A program made the position numbers and the translations under genes. Positions 18,364-26,939 of a DNA stretch of 64,000 nucleotides are shown here, piece by piece (position 1 is the first letter of the stretch; each line of letters opens with the position of its first letter). The DNA is from an uncultured OM182 clade bacterium (GTDB taxonomy: Bacteria; Pseudomonadota; Gammaproteobacteria; Pseudomonadales; Azotimanducaceae): assembly GCA_905182025.1 (NCBI GenBank), contig CAJJAA010000037.1:1-64000 (forward strand), written 5' to 3'. Under the pieces are notes generated by a model. The model was not told the origin of the DNA. It made no database searches and saw only the letters and a list, made by a program, of their open reading frames with translations.

Positions 18364-18810
18364 ATGCTTCAACGCAATTCGATAATGTTGTTTGTTTGGG
18401 TGCTTTGGAACTCTCTGCTGCTGATAGGAACTGCGCCTGCGGCTATTGCCTCATCAATCGATGCGGAACATCCTTACATACAAACGCTCGCTAAAATGGG
18501 TTTGGACAGAGAACAGCTTCCTGAATTCATGATCTTGACCAAAGACTTCGCTGCGAGATTTCAAAGTATTCCTAATAAGCAAGCGCGTCAAAATAATGCG
18601 GATTTAGGCCGAAGAATCGACAAAGCTTACAAAAATAATGACAAGAAATATCGTGCGGCAGTTGCAAAGCTGCTCAATGACGATCAATTAGCGCAGTTCC
18701 CTGCATTTTATGCTGAGCTTGGGAATATGCTGAAAGGCAGAAGCCGTTCAATTGAGTCTGAATACGAACGTGACCGCTTACAAGATGTGCCGACGATGAA
18801 CCATCACTAA
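18364..18810 (+). CDS. Secreted hypothetical protein
   Basis: A 148-residue protein with an N-terminal Sec signal: hydrophobic core MLFVWVLWNSLLLIG and a likely AIA-S cleavage near residue 31. The mature part is helical and highly charged, with Lys/Arg/Asp-rich segments (DKAYKNNDKKYRAAVAKLL), ending in His-His. I do not recognise a family. It may be the first gene of a small envelope cluster with the 49-residue membrane protein and the FxLYD-like protein downstream on the same strand. Confidence 0.6.
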   Translation: MLQRNSIMLFVWVLWNSLLLIGTAPAAIASSIDAEHPYIQTLAKMGLDREQLPEFMILTKDFAARFQSIPNKQARQNNADLGRRIDKAYKNNDKKYRAAVAKLLNDDQLAQFPAFYAELGNMLKGRSRSIESEYERDRLQDVPTMNHH

Positions 18811-18867
18811 CTTCAGTTCGAACTGCATCACCATTATGACGGTTGACACATTGGATAGGAGCTTCGA

Positions 18868-19017
18868 GTGCGTAGGAAACCCCGATCACTACTGATTGGA
18901 TTCGTTGTCAGCATACTCATACTTTGGGTTCTAGTAATTAGTATGGAAAATCCGGTAAAAGAGGCTGAACAGAAAAAGAATAGCAATTGCGAGCTGACAG
19001 CGCAGTGTCGTGACTAA
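18868..19017 (+). CDS. Small single-pass membrane protein (49 residues)
   Basis: A GTG-initiated frame of 49 codons preceded by AGGAG with a 7-base spacer, a strong ribosome site. The product begins with basic residues (VRRKPR), then a roughly 19-residue hydrophobic helix (LLIGFVVSILILWVLVI), and a charged C-terminal tail with two cysteines (KNSNCELTAQC). The basic N terminus predicts N-in topology, so the Cys-bearing tail would be periplasmic. It sits 57 bp after the secreted hypothetical gene and 154 bp before the FxLYD-like gene, all on the plus strand. Its function is unknown. Confidence 0.6.
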   Translation: MRRKPRSLLIGFVVSILILWVLVISMENPVKEAEQKKNSNCELTAQCRD

Positions 19018-19171
19018 TTTATTCGCCAATGCTAACTTGCTACCCGTTAGGCGGGTTGGTGTGAATGCAGATGTCGGTACGGGTGTTAGCTTTGAAGCGC
19101 CGCGAAGTTGCAGGCAGCACCATTGATAATGCGGATAACAGTGAGGTTGGAATAATAGTTGAGATGATAAA

Positions 19172-19690
19172 ATGAAGAGTAAGACATTTGTCGTTGTAAC
19201 GGGCACGTTTTTAATTGCCTGCTTTGGTTTGTACCTTATCTTGTACTTTCTAGACTTGCGGGGCATATCCGATCAGCCTTTACCGGAAGCTTCTAACATC
19301 GCAGCGCCGGTTATTGAAGAGGCGGTCAGGGTTTCACTTAAAACCCGTGTGACCGTTTGCCAGAAGCTGACTGAAACTATTCCTTTGGCTGGCGGCGGCG
19401 CGATTAAGTCGAGCGATCTTAGATTGATTGAAGGCTTTGTCCGTAACAACGGTAACGTCGCTGTGCAGTTCGTTAAGGTCATGATCCATTGGCGCGACGA
19501 GAATGATCGAATTGTCGAGTACGAAGAAGTCTATGCGGTGGCCGAGGAGCATCTTCTACCCGGCGCCGAAGCGTCATTTACATCCTCAAAGCGTAACTCT
19601 CTGATAAGTCGTTGTACTGCGAAAGTCCAAGACTGGTGGGTTGTTTCTGATGAAGAAGTTGACGCCAAGAGCAGTGAAAACCCAAGCTAA
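19172..19690 (+). CDS. Membrane-anchored FxLYD-like domain protein
   Basis: A 172-residue protein with one N-terminal membrane segment (VVVTGTFLIACFGLYLILYFL) followed by a periplasmic domain. That domain shows the pattern of FxLYD/DUF3426-type beta-sandwiches: GFVRNNGNVAVQFVKVMIHW, then DENDRIV and a L.PG..A.F motif (LLPGAEASFTS). This places it in a Gram-negative envelope context. Function unknown; such domains are seen in anchored envelope proteins. It forms a possible cluster with the two small genes upstream. Confidence 0.6.
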   Translation: MKSKTFVVVTGTFLIACFGLYLILYFLDLRGISDQPLPEASNIAAPVIEEAVRVSLKTRVTVCQKLTETIPLAGGGAIKSSDLRLIEGFVRNNGNVAVQFVKVMIHWRDENDRIVEYEEVYAVAEEHLLPGAEASFTSSKRNSLISRCTAKVQDWWVVSDEEVDAKSSENPS

Positions 19691-19770
19691 TAAGGGTCAC
19701 TTAAATCAGAGCCTTTCGATGCGCTCTGTTGTAGGCTAACGTCTTTTGTGACGTTAAGTAGATGTATTAG

Positions 19771-22215
19771 ATGACTAATTCTCTCCCAACACACGCGGAC
19801 GTTGTCATTGTAGGCGGCGGCATTGTCGGCTGCTCAATCGCCTATCATTTAACCCGTTTAGGCATAACCGACGTTGTTCTGCTGGAACAAAACAAACTCA
19901 CGTCCGGTACCACTTGGCATGCGGCTGGTCTAGTCGGTCAATTGCGTGCGACTCAAAATTTAACCCGTCTGGCCAAGTATACAACCGAACTTTTTGCTCA
20001 ACTCGAAGCAGAGACCGGCTTATCAACGGGCTACAAAAAAACAGGTTCGATAAGTCTGGCAACTAACCTTGCACGGATGGAAGAGTTGAATCGTCAGGCT
20101 TCTACCGCGAGGGCTTTTGGCGTCGAAGTTGAAGTGATACAGCCTTCGGATGTACTTGAGTATTGGCCCGGGATCAATCTGGAGGGCGTAACGGGGGCTG
20201 TTTATTTGCCCGGTGATGGACAAACTAATCCCGTTGATACAACGATGGCATTAGCCAAAGGCGCACGTTCCGGTGGTGCGATGATTTGCGAAGATCAAGA
20301 AGTGCTGGAACTGTTAACGAATGCCAGCGGCATTTATGGCGTTCGAACCCGTGAGGGTGAAATTAGGGCCAATAAAGTGGTGCTTGCATCCGGCATGTGG
20401 AGCCGCCAACTTGCCGCAAAAATAGGTGTGTCGATACCACTTCAGGCGGCTGAACATTTTTACATCGTTACCGAACCGATGCCGTCACTTCGATCAGGCA
20501 TGCCAACATTACGCGTGCCTGATGAGCAAGCCTATTTTAAAGAAGATGCAGGCAAGCTTCTGTTGGGCGCATTTGAGCTCGAGGCGAAACCTTGGTCTAT
20601 CGATGGTGTGCCATCAGACTTCGCATTTGGTACCTTGCCCGACGACATGGACCATTTCGCGCCAATCATGGAGACAGCGATAAAGCGTTTCCCCGCGCTT
20701 GAGCATGCGGGTATTCAATTGTGGTTTAACGGTCCGGAGAGTTTTACGCCGGATGACCGGTATTTGTTAGGCCCAACTGCGGAATATTCGAATCTGTTTG
20801 TGGCTGCCGGTTTTAACTCGATTGGCATCCAATCGTCTGGCGGTGCAGGCAAGGTCCTTGCCGAATGGATTGCCAATGATCACCCCCCAATGGATTTGTT
20901 TGACGTTGATATAAAACGGATGTTTCCGTTTCAATCGACGCGAAAATATTTGGTTAACCGTACCCGTGAATCTCTCGGCTTACTTTACGCCATGCATTGG
21001 CCTTTTAGGCAGTATGAGACAGCGCGAGATGCGCGACGCGGACCGTTGCATCAGCAAATGCTAGATCAAGGCGCGGCAATGGGCGAGCTCTGTGGTTGGG
21101 AGCGACCCAATTGGTTTGTTAGAGGTAATGATGCGCCACGATATGAGTATTCATTCGGACGACAAAATTGGTTTGATGCATGCAAGCAAGAATGCTTGGC
21201 TATTCGCGATTCAGTCGTTTTGTTTGACCAGTCCAGCTATCCGATATTTTCTTTGAAAGGCCGAGATGCTGCGACGGTGTTGAATCATATTTGCGCTAAC
21301 AATGTGGATGTGGCAAATGGCAAAGTCGTCTACACACAATGGTTGAATGAGCGCGGTGGCATTGAAGCAGACGTTACCGTAACAAGGGTCAATCAAAATG
21401 AGTTTATGATTGTCAGTAGCTGCGCCAGTGAAATTCGAGACTTCAATTGGTTAGAGTCACACATACCGGATGATGCACACGCAATTGCATTTAATGTGAG
21501 TAATAGCTACGCCATTATTGGCGTGATGGGGCCTTCATCCAGAGATGTATTGAGCGGTTTAACACCAAACGATATCAGTGACGCAGCATTACCCTTTTAT
21601 TCTTCTATGCAGATTGAGCTTGGCTATAGCCGCATCCGAATCAACAGGCTGAGTTATGTCGGTGAGCTCGGATACGAATTGATGGTGCCGATGGACTTCG
21701 TCGCGCATGTCTACGAGGAACTATTGAGAGTTGGACATGACTATGGGCTTGCCCACGCAGGTTTTCATGCGATGAACGCCTGCCGCGTTGAGAAAGGCTA
21801 CAAGCACTTTGGGCATGATATTGGTGACGAAATTAATCCCTTTCAATCCGGTTTAGGTTTTGCGGTAGATATGTCGAAGCCTGACTTCATCGGCAAGTCG
21901 AGCCTGGTTGGCAAACAAAAAGACTATCAAAATAGATTAGTTAACATCGCGGTTGATGATAAGGATGCGCCGTTATTGCTGCATGATGAGCCGATTTATT
22001 GCGACAATGAATTGGTGGGTATTACAACTTCAGGCATGTGGGGGCATCGTGTCGAGCGCTCGCTAGGTATCGCTATGTTGTCAAACGCTGATGGGGTGAG
22101 CCGAGGCTATATTGAGAGTCATGATTTTCAGATAGAAGTTGCAGGTAAACGCTATCCACTCGATGTGCAGCTGGCGCCCTTCTATGATCCTAGCTCGGCC
22201 CGCATGAAGAGATAG
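19771..22215 (+). CDS. Dimethylglycine/sarcosine dehydrogenase-like FAD enzyme with GcvT domain
   Basis: An 814-residue two-part enzyme. Residues 1-400 form the DAO-type FAD domain: VGGGIVGCSIAYHL near residue 12 is the dinucleotide-binding motif, and SGTTWHAAG near residue 46 holds the His that covalently binds FAD in dimethylglycine dehydrogenase. Residues 400-460 are the linker (FAO_M) domain, and residues 465-800 a GcvT-like tetrahydrofolate aminomethyl domain ending in the usual C-terminal barrel. Such enzymes oxidatively demethylate N-methylated glycines or related amines and hand the methylene unit to tetrahydrofolate. The exact amine is unknown. It is 81 bp after the FxLYD gene and may have its own promoter. 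Confidence 0.92.
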   Translation: MTNSLPTHADVVIVGGGIVGCSIAYHLTRLGITDVVLLEQNKLTSGTTWHAAGLVGQLRATQNLTRLAKYTTELFAQLEAETGLSTGYKKTGSISLATNLARMEELNRQASTARAFGVEVEVIQPSDVLEYWPGINLEGVTGAVYLPGDGQTNPVDTTMALAKGARSGGAMICEDQEVLELLTNASGIYGVRTREGEIRANKVVLASGMWSRQLAAKIGVSIPLQAAEHFYIVTEPMPSLRSGMPTLRVPDEQAYFKEDAGKLLLGAFELEAKPWSIDGVPSDFAFGTLPDDMDHFAPIMETAIKRFPALEHAGIQLWFNGPESFTPDDRYLLGPTAEYSNLFVAAGFNSIGIQSSGGAGKVLAEWIANDHPPMDLFDVDIKRMFPFQSTRKYLVNRTRESLGLLYAMHWPFRQYETARDARRGPLHQQMLDQGAAMGELCGWERPNWFVRGNDAPRYEYSFGRQNWFDACKQECLAIRDSVVLFDQSSYPIFSLKGRDAATVLNHICANNVDVANGKVVYTQWLNERGGIEADVTVTRVNQNEFMIVSSCASEIRDFNWLESHIPDDAHAIAFNVSNSYAIIGVMGPSSRDVLSGLTPNDISDAALPFYSSMQIELGYSRIRINRLSYVGELGYELMVPMDFVAHVYEELLRVGHDYGLAHAGFHAMNACRVEKGYKHFGHDIGDEINPFQSGLGFAVDMSKPDFIGKSSLVGKQKDYQNRLVNIAVDDKDAPLLLHDEPIYCDNELVGITTSGMWGHRVERSLGIAMLSNADGVSRGYIESHDFQIEVAGKRYPLDVQLAPFYDPSSARMKR

Positions 22216-22317
22216 CAAAGCGAAGGCTTGGGTGTATGATCAATGCGTGCTCAGATCAGCTAAAACTAAATAGCTTAATAATAATCGACGCGACACCCAT
22301 CTCAAAAGGAACCGACT

Positions 22318-23535
22318 ATGACGACCGCTCGCTCCAGCCTTTTTCTTACCTTGACACTTATCACAATGTTCGTTTCTTCACCTGTTTCTGCGCACGGTGT
22401 TATTCCAAAACAATTCTTCGATGAAACATCGCGCCAAATTCAATTTCCCGACACGGCTGAATTCAAGACGCTCGTGTTGGATCCGCATACGCACTCATCG
22501 TTTTCCGACGGTCATGTTTGGCCATCTGTTCGGGTCGCAGAAGCGCTTTTCGATGGTCTTGATGCCTTGGCAATTACGGAACATCTAGAGTGGCAACCGC
22601 ACAGAGCGGATGTGCCGCACCCCGACCGTAACCGCGCCTATGAGATAGCGCTCGAAGCAAATGGCGACAATGAATTGATGATAATTGCAGGCGCAGAAAT
22701 TACTCGAGCATTACCGGCTGGACATATTAATGCCCTGTTTATTTCTGACGCGAATAAGTTGGTGAAGCATCCTGAGTTAGAAGATCAGACCGACGTCAGG
22801 GCCTATTATGAAGGCGCCGGTCAATGGCCTGCACAAGAGGCGGTGAATGCAGCTAATGACCAAGGCGCGTTTCTATTTTGGAATCATGCATGGTGGGGTA
22901 GTGATTTCCCGAATGGTATGCCTAAAGCGCCAAAGTTTCATAAGGACAACGCCAAACGTAACTTGATTCATGGTATCGAGATTGCCAACGGTGATAGCTA
23001 TTCAGAAGAATCATTTCAGATTGCACTCGACCTAGGTTTAACCCTCATTGGTGTTTCTGACATTCACGGTTTGATTGACTGGGATTTTGTGCCCCATGAA
23101 GGTGGACATCGTCCGGTCACGCTGGTTTTAGCGAAAGAGAAAAGTCAGGCATCAATGCGCGAAGCGTTGTTCGATGGTCGAACGGTGGTTTGGTTTAAGA
23201 ATTTGTTAATCGGTCGTAAGGACAACGTGCAAGCGTTGCTGGCGGCTTCGATGATCGTCAAAAGCGCCACCTATAAAAAAGGCTCTGATATTTTGACCCT
23301 CGAGATTCAAAACGTTTCCGACGCGTCCTTTCAATTGCAGAATATGTCTGGCATGACGCTAACCGGGTCGGCTGACATCGTCGATATCGAACCCCAAGCA
23401 GTGACAACGGTGGGTGTCAGGACCGGTACAAGGAAGGATCAGCTTTCCATACAATTTGCTGTGCTAAATGCGCTGACAAAGCCGAAAAAAGTCGCCAAAT
23501 TCAAATTGAATATCGATGCGATCGACGCCCTGTAG
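22318..23535 (+). CDS. Secreted PHP-domain protein, Sb-PDE family phosphodiesterase-like
   Basis: A 405-residue protein with a Sec signal peptide (hydrophobic LFLTLTLITMFVSS, then a VSA-H cleavage site near residue 26). The PHP metal-binding motifs are DPHTHSSFSDG near residue 55, ITEHLEW near residue 87, FWNHAWWG near residue 190 and SDIHG near residue 247. This layout and the export signal resemble the Sb-PDE-type phosphodiesterases known from Sphingobium, which act on phosphodiesters of organophosphate breakdown. AAAGGA lies upstream of the ATG. The C-terminal roughly 120 residues form an additional beta-rich domain. The substrate is not known, and a role in scavenging phosphate from organic phosphodiesters is inference. 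Confidence 0.82.
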   Translation: MTTARSSLFLTLTLITMFVSSPVSAHGVIPKQFFDETSRQIQFPDTAEFKTLVLDPHTHSSFSDGHVWPSVRVAEALFDGLDALAITEHLEWQPHRADVPHPDRNRAYEIALEANGDNELMIIAGAEITRALPAGHINALFISDANKLVKHPELEDQTDVRAYYEGAGQWPAQEAVNAANDQGAFLFWNHAWWGSDFPNGMPKAPKFHKDNAKRNLIHGIEIANGDSYSEESFQIALDLGLTLIGVSDIHGLIDWDFVPHEGGHRPVTLVLAKEKSQASMREALFDGRTVVWFKNLLIGRKDNVQALLAASMIVKSATYKKGSDILTLEIQNVSDASFQLQNMSGMTLTGSADIVDIEPQAVTTVGVRTGTRKDQLSIQFAVLNALTKPKKVAKFKLNIDAIDAL

Positions 23536-23685
23536 GGTTACTCAACTCACGGCGTTTATCGGCGCTAACCTTGCAGCGTTATAAGAGTTAGAGCAGACGA
23601 TAACGGTGACTTATCGACAGGGAAGTCGGGCTATAGCCATGATATGCTCGCAAAAGAAGACGTTATTACATTCAGGAGAGTAAAA

Positions 23686-24861
23686 ATGAGCCTTGAAGCC
23701 TTCCGGGAAGAAGTCCGGAGTTATATTGCAGAACATTGCCCTGAGAGCATGAAAAACCGCACCTTTCATTTCGAAGATGCACATGAAGTATACGACACTG
23801 AAGATGCCGACAAATGGCTCCAAGCTATGGCTGCAAAGGGTCTGACAACACCAACGTGGCCCAAAGAGTATGGCGCTGCAGGTTTGTCCTTTGAAGAAAA
23901 TCAGGTGTTGCAGCAGGAAATGGCCGCTGCAAGAGCCTTGCCCCCTTTAACGGGTATGGGTACGTCAATGATTGGTCCAACGTTGCTTGAATTTGGCACC
24001 GAGGAGCAGAAAGCGCGACATTTGCCAAAAATCATCTCTGGCGAAATCAAATGGTGTCAGGGTTACAGTGAGCCTGGTTCCGGTTCTGACCTTGCTAGCT
24101 TGCAAACCAAGGCTGTCGTCGACGGCGATAACTTTGTTTTAAACGGACAGAAGATCTGGACCTCCGGCGCGCAGCACGCTGATTGGATGTTTGCACTCGT
24201 GCGAACAGACCCAGAAGCGGCTAAACATGACGGCATCAGTTTCGTGCTGCTGGATATGAAACAAAAGGGCGTGACAATTAAGCCGATTCAGCTCATCAGC
24301 GGATCATCACCTTTCTGTGAGACCTTCTTTGATGACGCGCTGGCGGGTCGAGAAGACTTGGTTGGCGAGTTAAACAAAGGTTGGACCGTTGGTAAGCGGC
24401 TGCTGCAGTACGAACGTTCAGCAGCGCCAGCGGCTAGATCGAAGAAAAAAGCCAAACCAGCCAATGCCTATGGTGTGATTGCCAAGCAGTATTTTGGTGA
24501 AGCTGATGGCAAGATTGCTGATAAGGAAGCCCGAGATAAAGTTTCGGCCCAAACCATGACAGAAAAGGCCTTACAGCTAACGGTTCAACGTGTGTTTGAA
24601 GAATCGCGGTCGGGTAAAGCGCCGGGTGCTACAACATCGATATTCAAATATATCGGTTCATCGCTGTCAAAAGAAGCGTCTTCTTTGAAGTCGTTTCTTC
24701 GCGGTTCAGACGGTATCGGTTGGGAAGGCGAAGGCTTTACCGAAGATGAAGTTGAAGCGACAAGAAGTTGGTTGCGCGATAGAGCGGTCACAATATACGG
24801 TGGAACTAACGAAGTTCAGTTGAATATTATTAGCAAGCGAGTACTTGGTTTGCCCGACTAA
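23686..24861 (+). CDS. Acyl-CoA dehydrogenase
   Basis: The protein (391 residues) has the acyl-CoA dehydrogenase fold with the signature CQGYSEPGSGSD near residue 125 and a C-terminal TIYGGTNEVQ near residue 370. The start was moved from an upstream ATG (23644) to the one at 23686 because AGGAGAG lies just before it. An unusual insert between about residues 245 and 360 (including RSKKKAKPANAYG) separates the middle and C-terminal parts and is seen in a divergent class of these enzymes. The gene follows the PHP gene after 150 bp and ends at a clear terminator. It likely oxidises a CoA thioester such as a branched or aromatic side-chain acyl-CoA. Confidence 0.88.
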   Translation: MSLEAFREEVRSYIAEHCPESMKNRTFHFEDAHEVYDTEDADKWLQAMAAKGLTTPTWPKEYGAAGLSFEENQVLQQEMAAARALPPLTGMGTSMIGPTLLEFGTEEQKARHLPKIISGEIKWCQGYSEPGSGSDLASLQTKAVVDGDNFVLNGQKIWTSGAQHADWMFALVRTDPEAAKHDGISFVLLDMKQKGVTIKPIQLISGSSPFCETFFDDALAGREDLVGELNKGWTVGKRLLQYERSAAPAARSKKKAKPANAYGVIAKQYFGEADGKIADKEARDKVSAQTMTEKALQLTVQRVFEESRSGKAPGATTSIFKYIGSSLSKEASSLKSFLRGSDGIGWEGEGFTEDEVEATRSWLRDRAVTIYGGTNEVQLNIISKRVLGLPD

Positions 24862-24888
24862 ATACTTTCTAGTTAGTCTGATCAAGAA

Positions 24889-24918
24889 AAGGGCGACATT
24901 AAGTTGCCCTTTTTTTTG
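24889..24918 (+). terminator. Rho-independent terminator after acyl-CoA dehydrogenase
   Basis: A 9-bp stem (AAGGGCGAC with GTTGCCCTT, one G-T pair) with a 5-base loop is followed by eight T residues at about 24910-24917. A run of A residues before the stem makes it partly usable on the other strand, where the convergent crotonase gene ends at 24937, so it may terminate both. Confidence 0.85.
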
Positions 24919-24936
24919 CGCTCGATTAACTGCTAT

Positions 24937-25737
24937 CTACGTGCCGGTGTAGTTAGGCTTTCGTTTTTCCAAAAATGCCGTCATTCCTTCCTTGGCATCA
25001 TTGGTGCGAGAACATAATACCTGGTTGCGATTTTCGACTGCCATCTGCGCTTCAAGGCCTGCTGCATCGATTGAAACGTTTAAGCCTTCTTTAGTTAACC
25101 TAAGTCCCATTGGTGAGGTCGTTAACATATCGTCGATATAAGATTGTGCCGCATTTGATAATTCCGCATCAGGTACAACCTCGGATACGAGGTTGGTTCG
25201 AAGTGCTCGTTCGGCATTGATAAAGCGGCCTGTAAGCATTAGTTCCGACGCTATCGAGGTGCCGATGAGCCTTGGTAGAAAATAACTTGCGCCCATGTCA
25301 CAGGCAGAAAGACCGACGCGAATAAATGCCGCATTCATGCGCGCGCTCTCGCCAGCGATTCGTATATCCGATGCCAGTGCAAAAGCAAAACCGCCACCAC
25401 AAGCGGGTCCCTGGATGAGTGAGATGATGGGTTGTGGGCAGTTGCGCATGCGGATGTAGACCTCGGCAAGGTAACCTTGGAAACCCATGCCGCCACCGAA
25501 GGGTGCTTCGTGTTCACGTGATTGAGAGGACTTAATATCGAGCCCTGCACAAAATGCGCGACCGGCACCTTGCATAACAACGATTCGAGTATTCGCATCT
25601 TCTTTTAAAGCGCCAAAATAGTCCCGTAGTTCAGTGACCATTGGGGTGTTGATCGCGTTCAAAGACTCGGGTCGATTCAGTGTCAACCAATCAACCTGAC
25701 CCTTTTTTTCGATACTAATCGTTTCGTAGTGACTCAT
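24937..25737 (-). CDS. Crotonase-fold enoyl-CoA hydratase/isomerase family protein
   Basis: The protein (266 residues) starts at the ATG at 25737, which has AGGGAG nine bases upstream; the longer frame to 25818 is not supported. The CoA-binding loops are VMQGAGRAFCAGLD near residue 58 and QGPACGGGFAFALASD near residue 108. The position of the first catalytic Glu in hydratases appears to be occupied by Phe/Ile (NAAFIRVGL), while the second Glu (SELMLTG) is present, as in several isomerase-type or single-Glu relatives. It may therefore be an isomerase or other crotonase rather than a classical hydratase. It lies downstream of the thioesterase-like gene on the same strand. Confidence 0.86.
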   Translation of the reverse strand: MSHYETISIEKKGQVDWLTLNRPESLNAINTPMVTELRDYFGALKEDANTRIVVMQGAGRAFCAGLDIKSSQSREHEAPFGGGMGFQGYLAEVYIRMRNCPQPIISLIQGPACGGGFAFALASDIRIAGESARMNAAFIRVGLSACDMGASYFLPRLIGTSIASELMLTGRFINAERALRTNLVSEVVPDAELSNAAQSYIDDMLTTSPMGLRLTKEGLNVSIDAAGLEAQMAVENRNQVLCSRTNDAKEGMTAFLEKRKPNYTGT

Positions 25738-25870
25738 GATTCGCTCCCTGCCGACCGCTTCGGTATGTGCTGCTGTGATGATGATTTTAAGCACATCATA
25801 CACAAAGTAATCGCACACCGTCTTGTCAGCAGATCATCAAAAAATGAGGCGATGCATCAACGCGTAAACA

Positions 25871-26683
25871 CTACTCCGGCATTCTGACAATCATCGTTTG
25901 ACTCGCGGTTGCTAACAGCAGGCCTGTTTCACTCCACATATTCACAGTGCCATATCCAAACCCATCACCGACATATTGAATTCGGTTATCACACAGCACC
26001 CATTCACTTGAACTGTGACTTGCGATGCGAATCGTGTTGTCGATGCTGGTGCAATGGACGACTTGGCCAAGTGCGTTGCCCAGCGCTGAGGGCATATAAT
26101 CGGCAATAATTGCCAGTGCTGCTGCATCATGTTCGACCTCAGGCATTCTTGCCCAGAACAAGCTTTGACCGTCACCTGATGGCTCGCCCATGCCAGAGAA
26201 GCCAAACATCCCTTTCGCCATTCGAATATCAACGTGTTGGTGTAAAGAAGGTGTGTCTTGATGATTACCTAAAGGTTTACATTGTTCAGGCGCAGTTGCA
26301 TCCGGGCAGGTTTCCCAAAGTCCCTGTGCAACATTTGGTCTGGAGCCACAGGCACCAAGGATGGTGATAATTTCTTTGTCGCCAAGATGTCCGACGACTC
26401 GACCTTGGGTGACGTTTCGACCGACGGCGGGCAGGAGAACTTCGAGATCAAGCGTTGCGGGTTGCTGCGTGATCGCTAGATATTGTCCCGTTGCCCACAC
26501 GACGGGTTTACCTGTCGCTTGTTCAAGCGCAATGATGCCTGCGGCAAGACCGACACCGCCGAATAGGGAGCCGCGTCCGCCCGTGGTTTTTTCAATGACG
26601 GGAAGCTGCCATTTTAGTGTGTCGGTAGGATGGCTAAGGTCGAGAAATTCTGCCGAAGATATTTTTTGCGTGTCACTTGTCAT
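25871..26683 (-). CDS. Acyl-CoA thioesterase-like double hot-dog protein
   Basis: A 270-residue protein resembling TesB-type thioesterases. The N-terminal hot-dog carries GGRGSLFGGVGLAAGIIALEQ and a LEVLLPAVGRNVTQGRV strand typical of this fold. The second domain ends with ATASQTMIVRM, matching the conserved D.dG.l.AstaQ..l.R ending. It is 133 bp upstream of the crotonase-fold gene on the same strand. It probably hydrolyses acyl-CoA or acts as a non-catalytic double hot-dog binder; the substrate is unknown. Confidence 0.8.
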   Translation of the reverse strand: MTSDTQKISSAEFLDLSHPTDTLKWQLPVIEKTTGGRGSLFGGVGLAAGIIALEQATGKPVVWATGQYLAITQQPATLDLEVLLPAVGRNVTQGRVVGHLGDKEIITILGACGSRPNVAQGLWETCPDATAPEQCKPLGNHQDTPSLHQHVDIRMAKGMFGFSGMGEPSGDGQSLFWARMPEVEHDAAALAIIADYMPSALGNALGQVVHCTSIDNTIRIASHSSSEWVLCDNRIQYVGDGFGYGTVNMWSETGLLLATASQTMIVRMPE

Positions 26684-26939
26684 TGCTTACTGCCATTGTT
26701 GAAGCTAATAGAAGAGAAAAGGCCGTGAAAGGAAATATCAAAAGTTGCTGAGTAAAGCGCCAGCAAAAAAAAGAGGCATTCTAAAGTGTCATTCGATGAA
26801 ATGCGAAGGCTTGGGTTAGCATGATTCAAACTATTGATAGATTATCGTGCTCGATAGTCAGATGACCTCATCACAGCTCTGGACTCACTGAATCCTCGTC
26901 TATAAACTGCGCCGCTTAGCCAAGCCATAATGAAATCCC

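Noticed and set aside
22218-26816. The 14-mer GCGAAGGCTTGGGT occurs near 22220 and near 26803, both upstream of plus-strand genes
   Set aside because: A few repeated 14-mers are expected by chance in 64 kb, and the flanks do not align beyond it.
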